From Daucus carota subsp. sativus (lineage: Eukaryota > Streptophyta > Magnoliopsida > Apiales > Apiaceae): 64,000 nt of DNA. Under the pieces are notes generated by a model that was not told the origin of the DNA, did no database searches, and worked only from the letters and a program-made list of their open reading frames with translations. Shown in pieces: positions 39,852-51,479 of this stretch. The stretch is from the NCBI RefSeq assembly GCF_001625215.2, contig NC_030387.2, positions 36,975,606-37,039,605 of the forward strand. Direction: 5' to 3'. The position numbers were made by a program, and so were the translations under genes. Positions within the stretch are counted from its first letter, which is position 1; each line of letters starts with the position of its first letter.

Positions 39852-40538
39852 TAGGGCTGCACATGGGCTGGGTTGGGCCGGTTTCGGCCATTCAAGCGAC
39901 CCAACCCATTTAGTACGGGTTAGAAAAATTTAACCCATTAATCATAAAAAGAATTAGAAACCCAACCCTACTAATTGTAAGACGGGTTGGGTTGGTTAGG
40001 GTAGGGTTGATCGGGTTGAAAAATTTGCAACCAAAAATAAGTAAATATAGTTCCGTAAGCAACCAAAAATATTCTACTCCCCCTGTCTCTTATTACTTTT
40101 CCTGTTTCTCTCTAGCACGTTTGCCAATACACACTTTTGATCCTTAATATCATTAATTTTGTATTAGTATTAAATATAAAAACTTCATTGTATTAAAGTA
40201 CTCGTGAATACGAATCCAACAAGATCACTCACGACTATATTTAGTCTTATAGATTAGACGTAAATTAGTAATTAGTCTCATGTTATGAATAGTCTCGACA
40301 TATCAAACGAGAAAAGAATAAAGAAACGGAGGGAGTATCAGAGTGTTAAAGATATATTTTGACCGGGTTGGGTTGGTTTAGGGTTTTTAAAAGTCATATT
40401 TCGACCCAACCCATTATAAACGGCTCAAGCAAAAACAACCCAATTAACCCACGGTTTGGAATGGGTCGGGTTAGTCGGCCTAGTTCAAGGTTGGGTTGGG
40501 TTGGTTTGAACGGGTTGGACAACCCATGAGCAGCCCTA
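39852..40538. mobile_element. hAT-type nonautonomous element with GGTTGGG-rich ends
   Basis: Inverted termini TAGGGCTGCACATGGG and CCCATGAGCAGCCCTA, flanked by a perfect 8-bp duplication CTTGGTGG (39844-39851, 40539-40546). The subterminal regions are dense in GGGTTGG/CCAACCC motifs. There is no transposase. A Stowaway MITE sits inside it (40075-40337), so this insertion is the older of the two. Confidence 0.85.
40075..40337. mobile_element. Stowaway MITE nested in the hAT element
   Basis: The left end TACTCCCCCTGTCTC and right end GAAACGGAGGGAGTA are inverted and bounded by TA. The whole unit lies within the 39852-40538 hAT element and interrupts its interior. Confidence 0.7.
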
Positions 40539-41288
40539 CTTGGTGGAAGTGCTCTAATATTGACATTCTGAAACTCCACTAGAAGGCCGCGCAGATTTAT
40601 CACCATATTTTTTGCAACGAAATGACAAAAGTTGTTTAAAGTCTGGTTTATCTAGCTTAACTGGACGCCACTCTAATCTCCCTTCCCTTAATCCTATTTT
40701 TTATTAAGTTTAAAGTTTGGAAATGTTGGAAAAAATATTGATAAAAAAAATGTTGTTTTAGAAATTAGATAACTGTTTCATAAATTTTTGCATATTTGTT
40801 TGTCTTGAGTTATAATATAAAAAAATAATGTTTTTGGTGAGATTTGATAATGAAATTTGTAACCGCTACAAAAGCTGAAAAGCAGTTTTTTTAAAAGCAT
40901 AGGAGGATCTCCTTTTTCTAAAAACAGCTTTCAATTAAAAGTTGATGTTCGAAAAGCCTGTTTTTAGATTTATCAAACAATTTTTCAACTGCTTTTCAGC
41001 AAAAAACTGTTGGTGTTGTGGCTGTCTGTAACGACAATACCAAACAGTATCTAAGATATTCTTTTCGATCCCAACTTTCAATATACATGAAAAAAAATTG
41101 TGCCAAATTTATGTCCTTTCTTCTTTCAGCAATAATTTGTCTCTGTATTTTTTGTGATTTTTTTGAAATTTCAACTTCATTCTTACTTCTCAATGCACTG
41201 GATCTCTATATTTATTGTTATTTTTTTGAAATTCAACTCTATTCTTAGTTCTCAATACATTAATTGATAGTACATGAGATAAAACTAT

Positions 41289-41503
41289 GGGGCCGTTTGG
41301 TCAAGTTTAAAATAAGTGATTTCTTACTTAAACTAAAGAAGTAGAGCAGAAGTGAGAAGTAAATAAGTGAAGAAAGAAGCAGAAGCTGCGAGAAATAAGT
41401 TAGGATTCTCAGTTTCTTAAAAGTGCTTCTGCTTCTTTACATAAACAGATCAAGAAAAGTAGAAGCCAGAAGCAGTTTCTGCTTCTGGTAAACAAACAGA
41501 CCC
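41289..41503. repeat. MITE-like element with GGGCCGTTTGG ends
   Basis: GGGGCCGTTTGGTC at the left and AACAAACAGACCC at the right are inverted and related, flanked by TAT on both sides. The interior has an AGAAGCAGAAGC and GCTTCTGCTTCT foldback. Such elements are common in plants. The superfamily is uncertain because a TAT duplication is not diagnostic. Confidence 0.5.
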
Positions 41504-42287
41504 TATATCTAACTACTTTTTCTTAAAATGTGTATTTGGATGATTTTGTTTAGTTTACAAACAAAATAATCACTTTCAATCCACTTTTTTACTCTAAGTA
41601 AAAATTATTTTTTCCAAACAGTTTAGTATGTTTAAGGTAAAGAAGGGTCACTTCCAATCCATCTTTTTACCTCAAGTAAAAGTTATTATTTTCTAAGTAC
41701 AGCCCCCAATAACTTAAAATTTACTGACTTTAGCGATGATGTTCTTTTTCTATACCTCAATCTCAAAATCATAAAAATCCCTTTAAACAGAATCCCGCTT
41801 TTAACAACTAAAAGAGTTTACTGCACTTTGCAACCCTCTACTTTCCTCGAAAAACACTTTGGTACATAGACTTCTAAATGTGTCAGTTCGCCCTCCAAAC
41901 TTCTAATCCGTTAGCAGTTTGCCCCATTCCGTTAAATTTTCCGTTAACTTTGATGTTAAAAATAGTTTACAGCAGTTTGCACCCCTAACTTTATATTTCG
42001 TTTTAGTTTGCATCCTTGAAACACTTTTTCATTAAAATCAATCATATTTCGTTAAAAACAGAATCAAGTATATTTTAATTTAATAGTTTGTATCTATAAA
42101 AAGAATTTTTATAATACAATAATATCAAAAAAATAATATGCTTAAGTTTGCTAATTAACTAATTGAATAACTGAGCAAAATATTTGAAGCAAAAAATCGT
42201 CACTAAAAGTACGAAATAAAGACTAAACTTTATTTTATTATATTATTTGACAATGCAGACTAAAATTTATCTGTTCTAATACTTTTC

Positions 42288-42352
42288 GGATGAGCCAGAG
42301 TCGAACCTGGGGTCTTCCGGGACAACAGAGGATAAACCCACCACTTGAGTCA
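42288..42352 (-). mobile_element. Head of a tRNA-derived SINE
   Basis: On the minus strand, TGACTCAAGTGG resembles a pol III A box, and about 40 nt further GGTTCGACTCTGG matches a B box. No acceptor-stem pairing is possible, so this is a SINE head rather than a tRNA gene. The 3' part of the element could not be delimited. Confidence 0.5.
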
Positions 42353-42770
42353 CTAAAAAGACGATTTGAGAAAATGTACACGAGACTACTCTGCACTAAA
42401 AGTACACGAGACGATTTGAGTCACTAAAAGTAGTGTAAGATCCACTTAAATGCCGTTCAATATTTTTTTCAATATAAGAATGAAATGTGCTTACACACAA
42501 CTGCATTCGTTAGAATAAGCTACTCTGGTCTATGGTACTGGAATTAAATGCACCGGATAGATGGTAAATAAACGACTGAAATAATGTGGGAAAACAGAAT
42601 ATAAGCTAAAAAGGAAAACAAGAGAATGAGAAGAGGAATCAGAATGATGCCAACTTATGTCAATGTGGTATAAAATATACACGGTTGAAGGAAGTTAAGT
42701 TATTGTTACCAATATTTTAGTTGCACGACTCTTGACTTTTTCTGTGTAACTGTTATGAATCTTCCTCCAG

Positions 42771-43866
42771 AGTCCAGGCTACGAATTAATCTGGGCTCTC
42801 ACACATCCTCGTCCTAAGAAGGAGTATGAGAAGCTAAAGAAAAAACAAATGAAGCCTGATTTTTTGGATATGGTTCCATGGTATTCAGGGTGGGTAATGG
42901 GTTCGATGCTTTGTTATTTGTTACCAACATCATTTTAGTACAGAGTTTATGCATCATGAATTCATGATATCTCTGATTACTATTTTTAAACACAGGACGT
43001 CGGCTGATCTTTTTAAGACAGTCTTTGATTTATTGGACGTTTTGACATGCGTATGATGCAGGTATAGTGTTCCTCCTACATTTTTCATATCTTTACTTCA
43101 CTTTTTAAGAATCTAATAATTTAGTTGTTAATTGTGTTCTACTCTGTAATAGTGCTCATAGCATTGTGGCTATACTACTTACAGGACTCCGCGGAATGAA
43201 TATGAAATAATTGCAACTACTCCCTATTTACTATACAAACTATTTACTTGATTCTGATCTTATTATCCCTATTTACTTGTAATATTGGTGATTTATACAA
43301 ACTATGAATTGATGAATAATATCCCTATTTACTTGATTCTGATCTTATTATCTTCCACTCCTCCCTGAACTTACTTAAAACCTAGCGACTTAAAGACATG
43401 GAGCGATCTTGGTCTGTCCAAGGCCGAATACGATTTCAAATCCCCACTATGAAAGAATGTAATATAAATATTACATGCCCTCGGATATAGGGAAGATAGA
43501 GATGTCCATACTAAACCTATTTACTATTCAAATTTATAATAGCCTTGGGGCTTGGGACCCTTCACTCTAAAATTAAAGTCCTGATACCTCAATACTGAGG
43601 TTCACTTATGTGAATGGATGAAAGATACTTAATATGGATCATCAGTCGCAGGACCTAAACTTCTTTCCATTTTATTCATTCTTCCCCAATAGGATTGAAT
43701 TTCCACATCCAATAGGATTCCAATTTATTTATGAAAAATGGTGTATAATCACACAGATCTATAACATCCATTCTCTTGTCATCTTCTAACTGAATTACAG
43801 CCTGCTATTTCTGTTCGTACTTGGCAACACTGGCAGTACACCTTGATCTTCGGTGTAGGCAGCTCT
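42771..43866 (+). pseudogene. Fragment of a plant calcineurin-like metallophosphoesterase gene
   Basis: Three exon-like pieces with good splice borders. 42771-42889 ends in KKQMKPDFLDMVPWYSG. 42996-43061 continues in phase with TSADLFKTVFDLL, then reads FIGRFDMRMMQ only after a frame change. 43801-43866 encodes VRTWQHWQYTLIFGVGSS. From memory, the phrases DFLDMVPWYSGTSADLF and GRFDMRMMQ occur in plant metallophosphoesterase proteins related to yeast Cdc1. The join inside the second piece looks like a small out-of-frame deletion. No metal-binding motif (GDxH, GNHE) is present in the window, so the enzymatic part is missing. The third piece is assigned to the same gene only by position. Decayed fragment; family call moderate. 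Confidence 0.5.
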
Positions 43867-44340
43867 GTAAGTATTAATCTCCTATACTGCTTCAGCATCT
43901 ATCTAGAATTTCGATATGTATCATAGTCTTGCTAATACAACTCTTAATCTGTTTGAACATCAAAGCCGTATTTCGTTTAAATTATATCCTTGTTGATTAT
44001 TTTTTTTCTGTTATAGTCAATTGCAAACATTGAACTGGCACTTTATCATATATATTAAATGACGTTTAAATTTATTATATAAGTTTATTGGAGATGCTCT
44101 TAGTAGCCCTCTGATTCGCTTGTTCAATTAATACCTTCTGCAGAATATTTTCAACTTATCTCCTTTGCGTGTCAGTACAGCTTTATTCAGATAAACTACA
44201 TAGCGAGAATGGTTTCTTTCACATACGAATTTGATACTGTATCTGTATACGATGCATCTGATGGCACATTCTACTGGTATTTTAAACCATGTAGTATATA
44301 ATATTGTATTAACAGAATTAGAGCAGAGTTGTGGTCGAAA

Positions 44341-44593
44341 TTTACGCTGATTTTCAGAAAGTTGGCCAGAGTTTCAAATTCTAAAAAGGTAGCCAAACTT
44401 TGGCTCCGCTTTTTAAAAGTGTGGCTCCCGTTTGACCACCTTTTAGAGATTTCGGAACTCATTTTTACCCCTCTGTCCGTTACTCCCATTAGTGACATTT
44501 AACGGGAGCCACAATTTTAAAAAGGGGAGCTAAAATTTGGCCATCTTTTCGAGAATTTGAAACTCTGATCAATTTTTTGATAATCGATGTAAA
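44341..44593. repeat. Foldback element with about 57-bp arms
   Basis: The left arm contains CAGAGTTTCAAATTCT and GTAGCCAAA. The right arm contains AGAATTTGAAACTCTG and TTTGGCCATC in inverted order. The outermost bases TTTACG and TGTAAA also pair. It resembles a small MULE-type or foldback MITE; I could not define a clear target duplication. Confidence 0.55.
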
Positions 44594-45153
44594 TTTTGGA
44601 AACAACTTTGAAATTTACTCATAATAATAGCCGTGAATACTTCAGTTTGTCTGTAGGGATATTATATACTCATTTTTCCGACTATTCAAGAGTTGAAATA
44701 AGAATAAGATTTTTCGGGGGAATGACAAATATTAAAATATTTGAGAATACCCGGAAACTGGAAATGCAGAAACGACCAGTTTATTAGATTACAAGTAATT
44801 TCCCTGCATTTTCTTGTATTAGAAAAGAACTTGTATAGACGACTATGTAGTACACGAATTCATAAGTAAACTTTGTTCAATAAAAAATGTTCTTCTCATG
44901 ACTCGAAATGTTTTTTTTTTTTTTTGCGCTAAATGAAATGTATTTTTCTTTTGAAACACTTACAAGCATGTATAAGTTGCGTACGTTAGTGGCAAGTGGA
45001 ATTTCATTTCAAGATTAAATTGTTGACAGTAATTCATTCTACCAATACTCTTTCCTTTCCTGTTTTATTGACCCAAGTTTTCTCGCATATTTTGGGTCCT
45101 CCCAGCAACTGCTGTCTGCTGCTTCGAATATGCCTCTGTAAAGGATAGTTGGA

Positions 45154-45386
45154 TACTTCCTCTCTCCCCCTCATTTCTTTACGTTACTTTTCGGCATGTT
45201 TTTCCACACTCGTAGGTATAGTTCCATAATATATTTTTTTAATTTTTTTTTAATAAAAATTTGATATTTAAACTTTTATTAAAAAGAGAAAATTTTAGAA
45301 AAAAGTTATACAACTATACTTTACACGAGTCTCAAAATGCGTGTGCAAACAGTGAACGTAAACAACCACGGAGGACGGAGGGAGTA
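45154..45386. mobile_element. Stowaway-like MITE
   Basis: The left end TACTTCCTCTCTCCC is diverged, but followed by TTTACGTTAC that mirrors GTGAACGTAAAC near the right end. The right end GGACGGAGGGAGTA is canonical. TA lies at both borders. Confidence 0.6.
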
Positions 45387-46040
45387 TATCACATGTTGGG
45401 AGACGATGATGAAACAGAAAAATCTCTTGAAAAAATTATTAAAGATTCATCAGAAAAATCTCTTGAAAAAAATTATTAAAGAAATCATATATTCTCTGGA
45501 TTTCATGGAGTAGTATATATATAGAATGAAAGAATGGAAATTGAGAAAAAAAATTATAATTTAATGAAAAAATATAAAAAAATAAAAAAATATAGGTAAA
45601 GTGGTGGACCAAATAATATTTAAGGTATCACGTGAATAGAGTGCAGTTAAATGTTTAAAACTTTATTATAAGAAAAATATATAGAATCGAGTGCACATTC
45701 CAACACGGAAACTGTATAAAAAATAAATGAAAAAGGGGAAGTATTTATTATATCTTTTCTATTCTTAGCTGTTTTTTTTTTGTAATTCATGTGCACAATA
45801 GCCACATGACAGTTTTTTACGAGCAATAATTTTAGTATAAAACCCAAAAAGAAAATTATAATACATAGTGAAATCGACAAATAAAAATATTCGTAGTTTT
45901 CTCATCATTTCCTAAATGAAAGTTAGGTTATACGTAGTTTCCTCATCATTTCGTGTATGAAAATTTTACTAGTCAACTTATGTATATATAAAATTATTTA
46001 TTTATTTATTTAAACAAAAAGAAACATCAAAGAATATATA

Positions 46041-46147
46041 ATACATGAACATCTTTGTCTAATAAGTTTGTGGAGAACTAATACTTGAATATAATATAAC
46101 ATACATGAACATCTTTGTCTAATAAGTTTGTGGAGAACTAATACTTG
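46041..46147. repeat. Direct duplication, 60-bp period
   Basis: The 47-bp block from ATACATGAACATC to GAGAACTAATACTTG at 46041-46087 recurs at 46101-46147 with an identical sequence, separated by 13 bp of AT-rich DNA. It looks like a recent local duplication. Confidence 0.85.
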
Positions 46148-46869
46148 GTGTGTCTTATCTTGTAATCGTGAATTTAATTTAATTTTGTTTCAAAAGAGTA
46201 TCTATTCACAGAGTTTTACCTTCACAACCGCAGGAGTACAGTACTGTTGTAACCATAGTAGTGCTGCTTTCTCCTAAATAGTGGGTGTTTGGTCGGGCTT
46301 AAAGCCCGGTTTCTAAATTTATAAGTTTGAAGTATTTATTCATACTCTTTGTGTAAAAAGTTGAGAATTTTTGTTTAATGGCTTCTACTTCTTTCTCAAA
46401 CACTTTAATCACTTATTAGTCTTGCTTAAGCAACAAACACTTATTTTAAGCTTAGCTCGCTTATTATAGTTTGATTTTAGCAACGAACGCAGACTGCAAA
46501 TAAATAAGCAGCAGAAGCATGCATCTCACCGTTTATAATCATTCAGGCCCTTTTAATCTCTGGTAACTTGACAAAAGAGATAGGATAAACAAATCATGGA
46601 TTTGGCAACCATGGTAATAGTTATAATAACAACTGTGGTTGACAACTTGACATGATCAAACCATGGAATATTTGGCCAACCTATGTTATACAGAGGACAA
46701 GAATCAATTTTCTTTTTCACTGAAAGACTAATCAACAAGGCTACATCTATATTGCTTATCAGTTAATATGAAATTAGAGAAAATGGACAGGGGGGAAGTT
46801 GAGTCTTCGGGGATCGTATAGGTCATTCTTTACATTTTTACAACATTTTCGCAACAATTTCTTTATAAT

Positions 46870-48912
46870 ATGCACTGTAGTACTGGTTTCATGTTATATA
46901 GAATAATCTCAACCTTAAACTCTGTACTCATGGCAATAGCTCTCAGTCTCTTATGTTTCTTGTGCCTTGTAGCCGTAAATAGTTCTCTTTATTTTCAGGT
47001 ATCTCATTTTAGTCGTCAGAGAACCGACATAATTAAATATCAAGGAGATGCTGTAGGAGCAGGTGAACAGGCTGAGTTGATCAACAAGGACAATCTCGAT
47101 ACAAGCAGGACGCGTGTTGGTCGAGTCATTTATGCTGATCCTGTCCAGATATGGGATTCTGACTCCGGAAAACTTACAGATTTCACTTCTCATTTCACTT
47201 TTACCATTGACACCCAATCTAGAGCCAAATATGGCCATGGTATTGCATTCTTTCTGGCTCCTGTTGGCTACCAGATTCCTCCCAACTCAGTACCTGGATA
47301 CTTAGGTCTCTTTAACGCGACTAGACCTGTTCCTTCTGGAAATCAGATTGTTCAGGTCGAGTTTGACTCTTACGTCAATAAAGGCTGGGATCCTCCGTAT
47401 GAGCATGTGGGAATTAACATTGACTCAATTATCTCAGCTCAGACCGCTCCTTGGAACGCTTCATTGCATAGTGGAGATACCGCTGATGTGTGGGTTATGT
47501 ATAATGCTACTACCAAAAATTTGTCAGTCTTTTGGTCCTACAAGCAAAACCCCAATTTTCAGATGAATTCCAGTCTTTTCTATCAAATTGACCTCAAGGA
47601 TGTTCTACCTGAGGTCACTAGTATCGGATTTTCAGCCTCTATAGGATATATGGCTCAGCAAACTTTTCTAAAATCTTGGGAGTTCAGTTCAACTTTATCT
47701 GAAAAAAATTCAAGGAACAGAGACAAGAAGGTTATATTTATAGTGTCCACAACAGTGTGCGGCGTGGTGTTGCTCTCTCTGACTGTATCACTCGTTATAG
47801 TTTGTAGGCGAAGACGGACTACTAGAAAAGCAGCAGAAGCAGCCCAAATGACATCAATCAGTGATGACCTTGAAAGAGCAGGACCCAGAAAATTTTCCTA
47901 CCAAGCTCTTGCTGTGGCTACTTACAATTTCTCAGATGAGCGAAAGCTAGGCGAGGGAGGTTTTGGCTGTGTCTACAAGGGATATCTCATAGACCTTGAT
48001 CTACCAATTGCTGTTAAAAAGATATCAAGGAGCTCCAGACAAGGTAAGAAAGAGTATGTAACCGAGGTCAAGATTATTAGTATGTTGAGACATCGAAATC
48101 TAGTCCAGCTCATAGGTTGGTGCCATGAAAAGGGTCAGTTCCTACTTGCTTATGAATTCATGCCAAACCGAAGCCTTGATGTTCACCTATTTGGCAACAG
48201 GAGTTCTCTTGTTTGGCCAGTTAGATACAAGATCACACAAGGACTTGCATCTGCTTTACTCTATCTTCACGAGGATTGTGAGCAGTGTGTGGTGCATCGA
48301 GACATCAAGTCCAGCAATATAATGCTGGACTCAAACTTTAATACCAAGGTTGGAGATTTTGGCTTAGCTAAAGTTATGGACCATGAGCTCGGTCATCAGA
48401 CATCCGTGTTGGCTGGAACTTTTGGTTACATGGCACCAGAATATGTATACAGCGGCAGAGCTAGTAAAGAGTCTGATATTTATAGCTTTGGTGTGGTTCT
48501 ATTGGAAATTGTTACAGGAAGAAGGTCATGGGATAGACTGCATGTTGGCCAATCTGAAAAGGGATTGGTGGAGTGGGTTTGGGATCTGTATGGAAGTGCT
48601 GAGCTTGTTGCAGCTGTGGATGAAAGATTAAATTCTGAGTTTGACGCGGCACAAGCTGAGTGTTTGATTATTGTAGGACTTTGGTGTGCTCACCCTGACC
48701 CCAATTTGAGGCCTTTGATCAGGCAGGCAATTCAAGTGCTTAACTTTGAGGTGGCAATGCCAAGTCTTCCGAACACGATGCCTAATCCTGTTTATCATGC
48801 ACCCTTTAGCACCGTGACCCCGGTTAGCTCTACATCAGCAGCAAGCTCAACAAGTGCGGCCAGCTCTAGTCAGGCTACTATTTCTTACACAAGCAAGAAT
48901 TTTGGGCGTTAA
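46870..48912 (+). CDS. L-type lectin-domain receptor kinase (LecRK IX-like), intact
   Basis: Single-exon plasma-membrane receptor kinase with a legume-lectin ectodomain; relatives act in immunity and cell-death signalling. The open frame is 680 codons. Met21 (46930) begins MAIALSLLCFLCLVAVNSS, a better signal peptide; the neighbouring copy starts at the equivalent position, so I prefer Met21. Legume-lectin domain about 42-275, with VEFDSYVN and downstream DPPYEHVGINID resembling the metal site. Membrane span about 287-312, ending in RRRR. Kinase about 353-625 with GEGGFGCVYKG, Lys383, HRD 476-478, DFG 496-498 and GTFGYMAPEY. The tail is Ser/Ala/Thr-rich. Like most LecRKs it has no intron. All catalytic residues are present, so it is probably active. 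It heads a tandem array with two decayed copies downstream. The subfamily IX call comes from recalled similarity only. Confidence 0.93.
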   Translation: MHCSTGFMLYRIISTLNSVLMAIALSLLCFLCLVAVNSSLYFQVSHFSRQRTDIIKYQGDAVGAGEQAELINKDNLDTSRTRVGRVIYADPVQIWDSDSGKLTDFTSHFTFTIDTQSRAKYGHGIAFFLAPVGYQIPPNSVPGYLGLFNATRPVPSGNQIVQVEFDSYVNKGWDPPYEHVGINIDSIISAQTAPWNASLHSGDTADVWVMYNATTKNLSVFWSYKQNPNFQMNSSLFYQIDLKDVLPEVTSIGFSASIGYMAQQTFLKSWEFSSTLSEKNSRNRDKKVIFIVSTTVCGVVLLSLTVSLVIVCRRRRTTRKAAEAAQMTSISDDLERAGPRKFSYQALAVATYNFSDERKLGEGGFGCVYKGYLIDLDLPIAVKKISRSSRQGKKEYVTEVKIISMLRHRNLVQLIGWCHEKGQFLLAYEFMPNRSLDVHLFGNRSSLVWPVRYKITQGLASALLYLHEDCEQCVVHRDIKSSNIMLDSNFNTKVGDFGLAKVMDHELGHQTSVLAGTFGYMAPEYVYSGRASKESDIYSFGVVLLEIVTGRRSWDRLHVGQSEKGLVEWVWDLYGSAELVAAVDERLNSEFDAAQAECLIIVGLWCAHPDPNLRPLIRQAIQVLNFEVAMPSLPNTMPNPVYHAPFSTVTPVSSTSAASSTSAASSSQATISYTSKNFGR

Positions 48913-49091
48913 AACATGTATACTTAGAACTCCCTGCAGTGGCAAGCTCCTTCGATGTCTAGATAGAATTTCTTTTTATGCTCGTTCATGAATTGTTATC
49001 TGCTGAACAGATATCCTGTATGGTACTTTTGTGTATTCGGTCAGCTGTGGCGATTAATAAGATATTCTCGTTATTGTTTTCATTAAATTAT

Positions 49092-50315
49092 GAGTAATGC
49101 TAGGCGTACAGAGACGGATACAGAAAAATGCACAGAATGAGCTGGAATCCACTCACGCTCTTCATTTTTAATTTTTTAATCTACCCTTCTGTACCAGTAC
49201 TCTTCTCAGTTTTCGGTCCCTTAACTTATTGTTTTATCTAGAAACTTTGCATCTTAACTAAGAATTTTATCATATTAAATATAAAATAAAGACAAACACA
49301 CAATAAAATTTTTATATTTTATATGATACAATATATAAAAAATAATATATTACTGACAGACGAAACAATATATAAATTATCTTTTGAACTTTAATATTTT
49401 TTATGACATTTATAAGAATAGTAGAAAATTAAATATAATTTCATATGATATACATATTTTTTGCATAAGTTATTAAGTTCAAGTCAACTTGTATAATATT
49501 AAAATATTATATAGAGGAAGAATAATATTATTAATAACATAAACTATTGATGAGATAGAGTAGTTGAAAATTGACATATTGTAGTTAAAGTGATTTTAAA
49601 TTTTATATCTTAGATCAAATTTTTAAATTTTATCATTTTTTCATATATACTTTGAAAATTATAATTTTATTATAATCCCGCTTTATTATTTTATACTCCA
49701 AAAAAATTTATATATAAAAATTGACTAAAACGAAAAAAGACTTAAATATTAGTAATTTATCCCACAAATATGAATATTGGATAAAATTATATTTGATTTT
49801 TATTGTACACAATTTTGGTGAAAAGTCATTAAAACATCCTCTATCTATTCTGAAGTATTGTCATTTGACTTTTTACTCCTAATTTAAAATATAAAATATA
49901 TCTCTACATATTATTTTAAAAGAATATAGATGTTAAATTTTTATTTAAAAAGAAAATTCAAAATGATGTGTACAAATTTTTTTTCCACTACTTGTCACAA
50001 TCAAAATATAATATGTCTTGTGTATAAAATTATTTTAATATTATAATGAAAGTTTTTCTTATTTTATATAATATAAAATAAAAAACTAATATATCAGTGT
50101 TTTTATGTAGCTTTTTGAAATTTTACATTAAAATAGATTTGTTAAGATATCTAATGATATAATCGTTAGAACTTGGGAGCATTATAACAAAAAACTGAAA
50201 AGTAAAAGAGTATGGATTACAGCTCCTGCAAAAACAATGAAAATAAAAGAGTAAGTGGATTCCACGTCACTCTGTACATTTTTCTGTATCAGTCTCTGTA
50301 CACCTAGCATTACTC
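49092..50315. mobile_element. Nonautonomous Mutator-like element with about 62-bp TIRs
   Basis: A 1224-bp element flanked by a perfect 9-bp duplication TTAAATTAT (49083-49091, 50316-50324), the length diagnostic of Mutator. The termini begin GAGTAATGCTAGGCGTACAG and, inverted, GAGTAATGCTAGGTGTACAG, and stay paired for about 62 bp with few mismatches. The interior is extremely AT-rich with no transposase ORF. It lies 180 bp downstream of the intact lectin kinase stop codon, probably near its 3' UTR. Confidence 0.88.
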
Positions 50316-50568
50316 TTAAATTATATAAGATCTCCTTAATTGTCCTTGACACTTAAATATTTTTGATAAAATGCTGTAATGTATTGTAATTACTTAATTT
50401 AAATTTTTGGTCTACTGAATATCCTTAACCATAATTAAGCTATCGTGCAGTATGTCACTGTTGCCCGAATAATTAAGCAGTCACTGGCTTAGGAGTCTGT
50501 TGGTATTATATACAATGCATAAACATCATTAGCGGACAAAAATACAGCTCCTTTGGATTAGTCTCTTG

Positions 50569-51479
50569 CAGGGCCGGCTCAACCAAATTTGGGGCCTTAA
50601 GCAAGACTTAAAAATGAGGCCCTTGTATATTTAATTCTTTTTAATATAATATAAATTTATTTATAAAAAAATCCTTATAAAATACAAAATTAAAACTAAT
50701 TTTGACAATAAAACTATAATAACTAAAGATCCCAACTTTTTCTTCAATCTCCAACTTGATACATTAAAACAAGAAAAGATTACGGGATAGATCTCACCGG
50801 CAAATATTATAATTATTTAGTAGTTTACAGTAGAGCCGTCGAGGAAGCGAGATGAATAAATGCACACACAGGAGTGAAAGGTGAAAAGACAAGCAGGAGT
50901 CTGTTTTTAGTATTTGATCATTTATATAGATAAAGGGAAAAAAAAGACGTTAGTAGATTTAATTAATATTAATTAGGTTAATGAACTTGATATTACATTT
51001 ACCTAAACAAGTATTTATGACACATACTCGTCTTCCAGACTTCTTTTACGTGTGTTATTATCTTTTTTTTTTTTTTACATTTGATTCTACACATTTTATA
51101 CATGATACATATTAATTAATGTAATAATATTTTTCATCACAATTATTCGTGATAAATATTTTAAATTTTTTAAACAAATATTAATATAAATATGATACAT
51201 ATTATTTATAGTAACATAATAAATATAATTTATATTTCAAAAATCTTCCAAAAAATGTTAAATTATTTAATTATACTCATTTTCAAATAATAACCCAATT
51301 TTTTTATATTTATTAAATATATTAAAAAAATAAAAAAGTTTGGTAAAATTTTGTTTTATTTTTTTTTATAAAAACAAATACTAATGTTTAATATATAAAA
51401 GGGTTAAAGTTTTGGGGCCTTTTTATATTTGGGGGCCCTAAGCAGTGGCTTAGTTTGCTTTAGGGTAGAGCCGGCCCTG
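50569..51479. mobile_element. hAT-type nonautonomous element, CAGGGCCGGCTC termini
   Basis: A 911-bp element with inverted ends CAGGGCCGGCTCAACC and GGTAGAGCCGGCCCTG, flanked by the perfect 8-bp duplication GTCTCTTG (50561-50568, 51480-51487). GGGGCCTTAAGC and GCCCTAAGC blocks repeat near the ends. There is no transposase. The terminal sequence is a widespread plant hAT signature. Confidence 0.88.

Larger units (their letters stand above)
43867..46869. other. Intergenic, repeat-rich, upstream of the intact lectin kinase
   Basis: Apart from the foldback at 44341-44593, the Stowaway at 45154-45386 and the direct duplication at 46041-46147, I see only AT-rich sequence and short ORFs without family resemblance. 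TTATTGGAGATGCTCTTA near 44087 is the right end of an element like the one at 31301-31652, without a visible partner. Confidence 0.4.

Noticed and set aside
42288..42352. tRNA gene on minus
   Set aside because: A- and B-box-like motifs are present, but no acceptor stem or sensible anticodon arm can be drawn; a SINE head explains it better.
46870..46929. First 20 codons of the intact lectin kinase as the true N terminus
   Set aside because: Not excluded, but the signal peptide and the neighbouring copy both favour Met21 at 46930.
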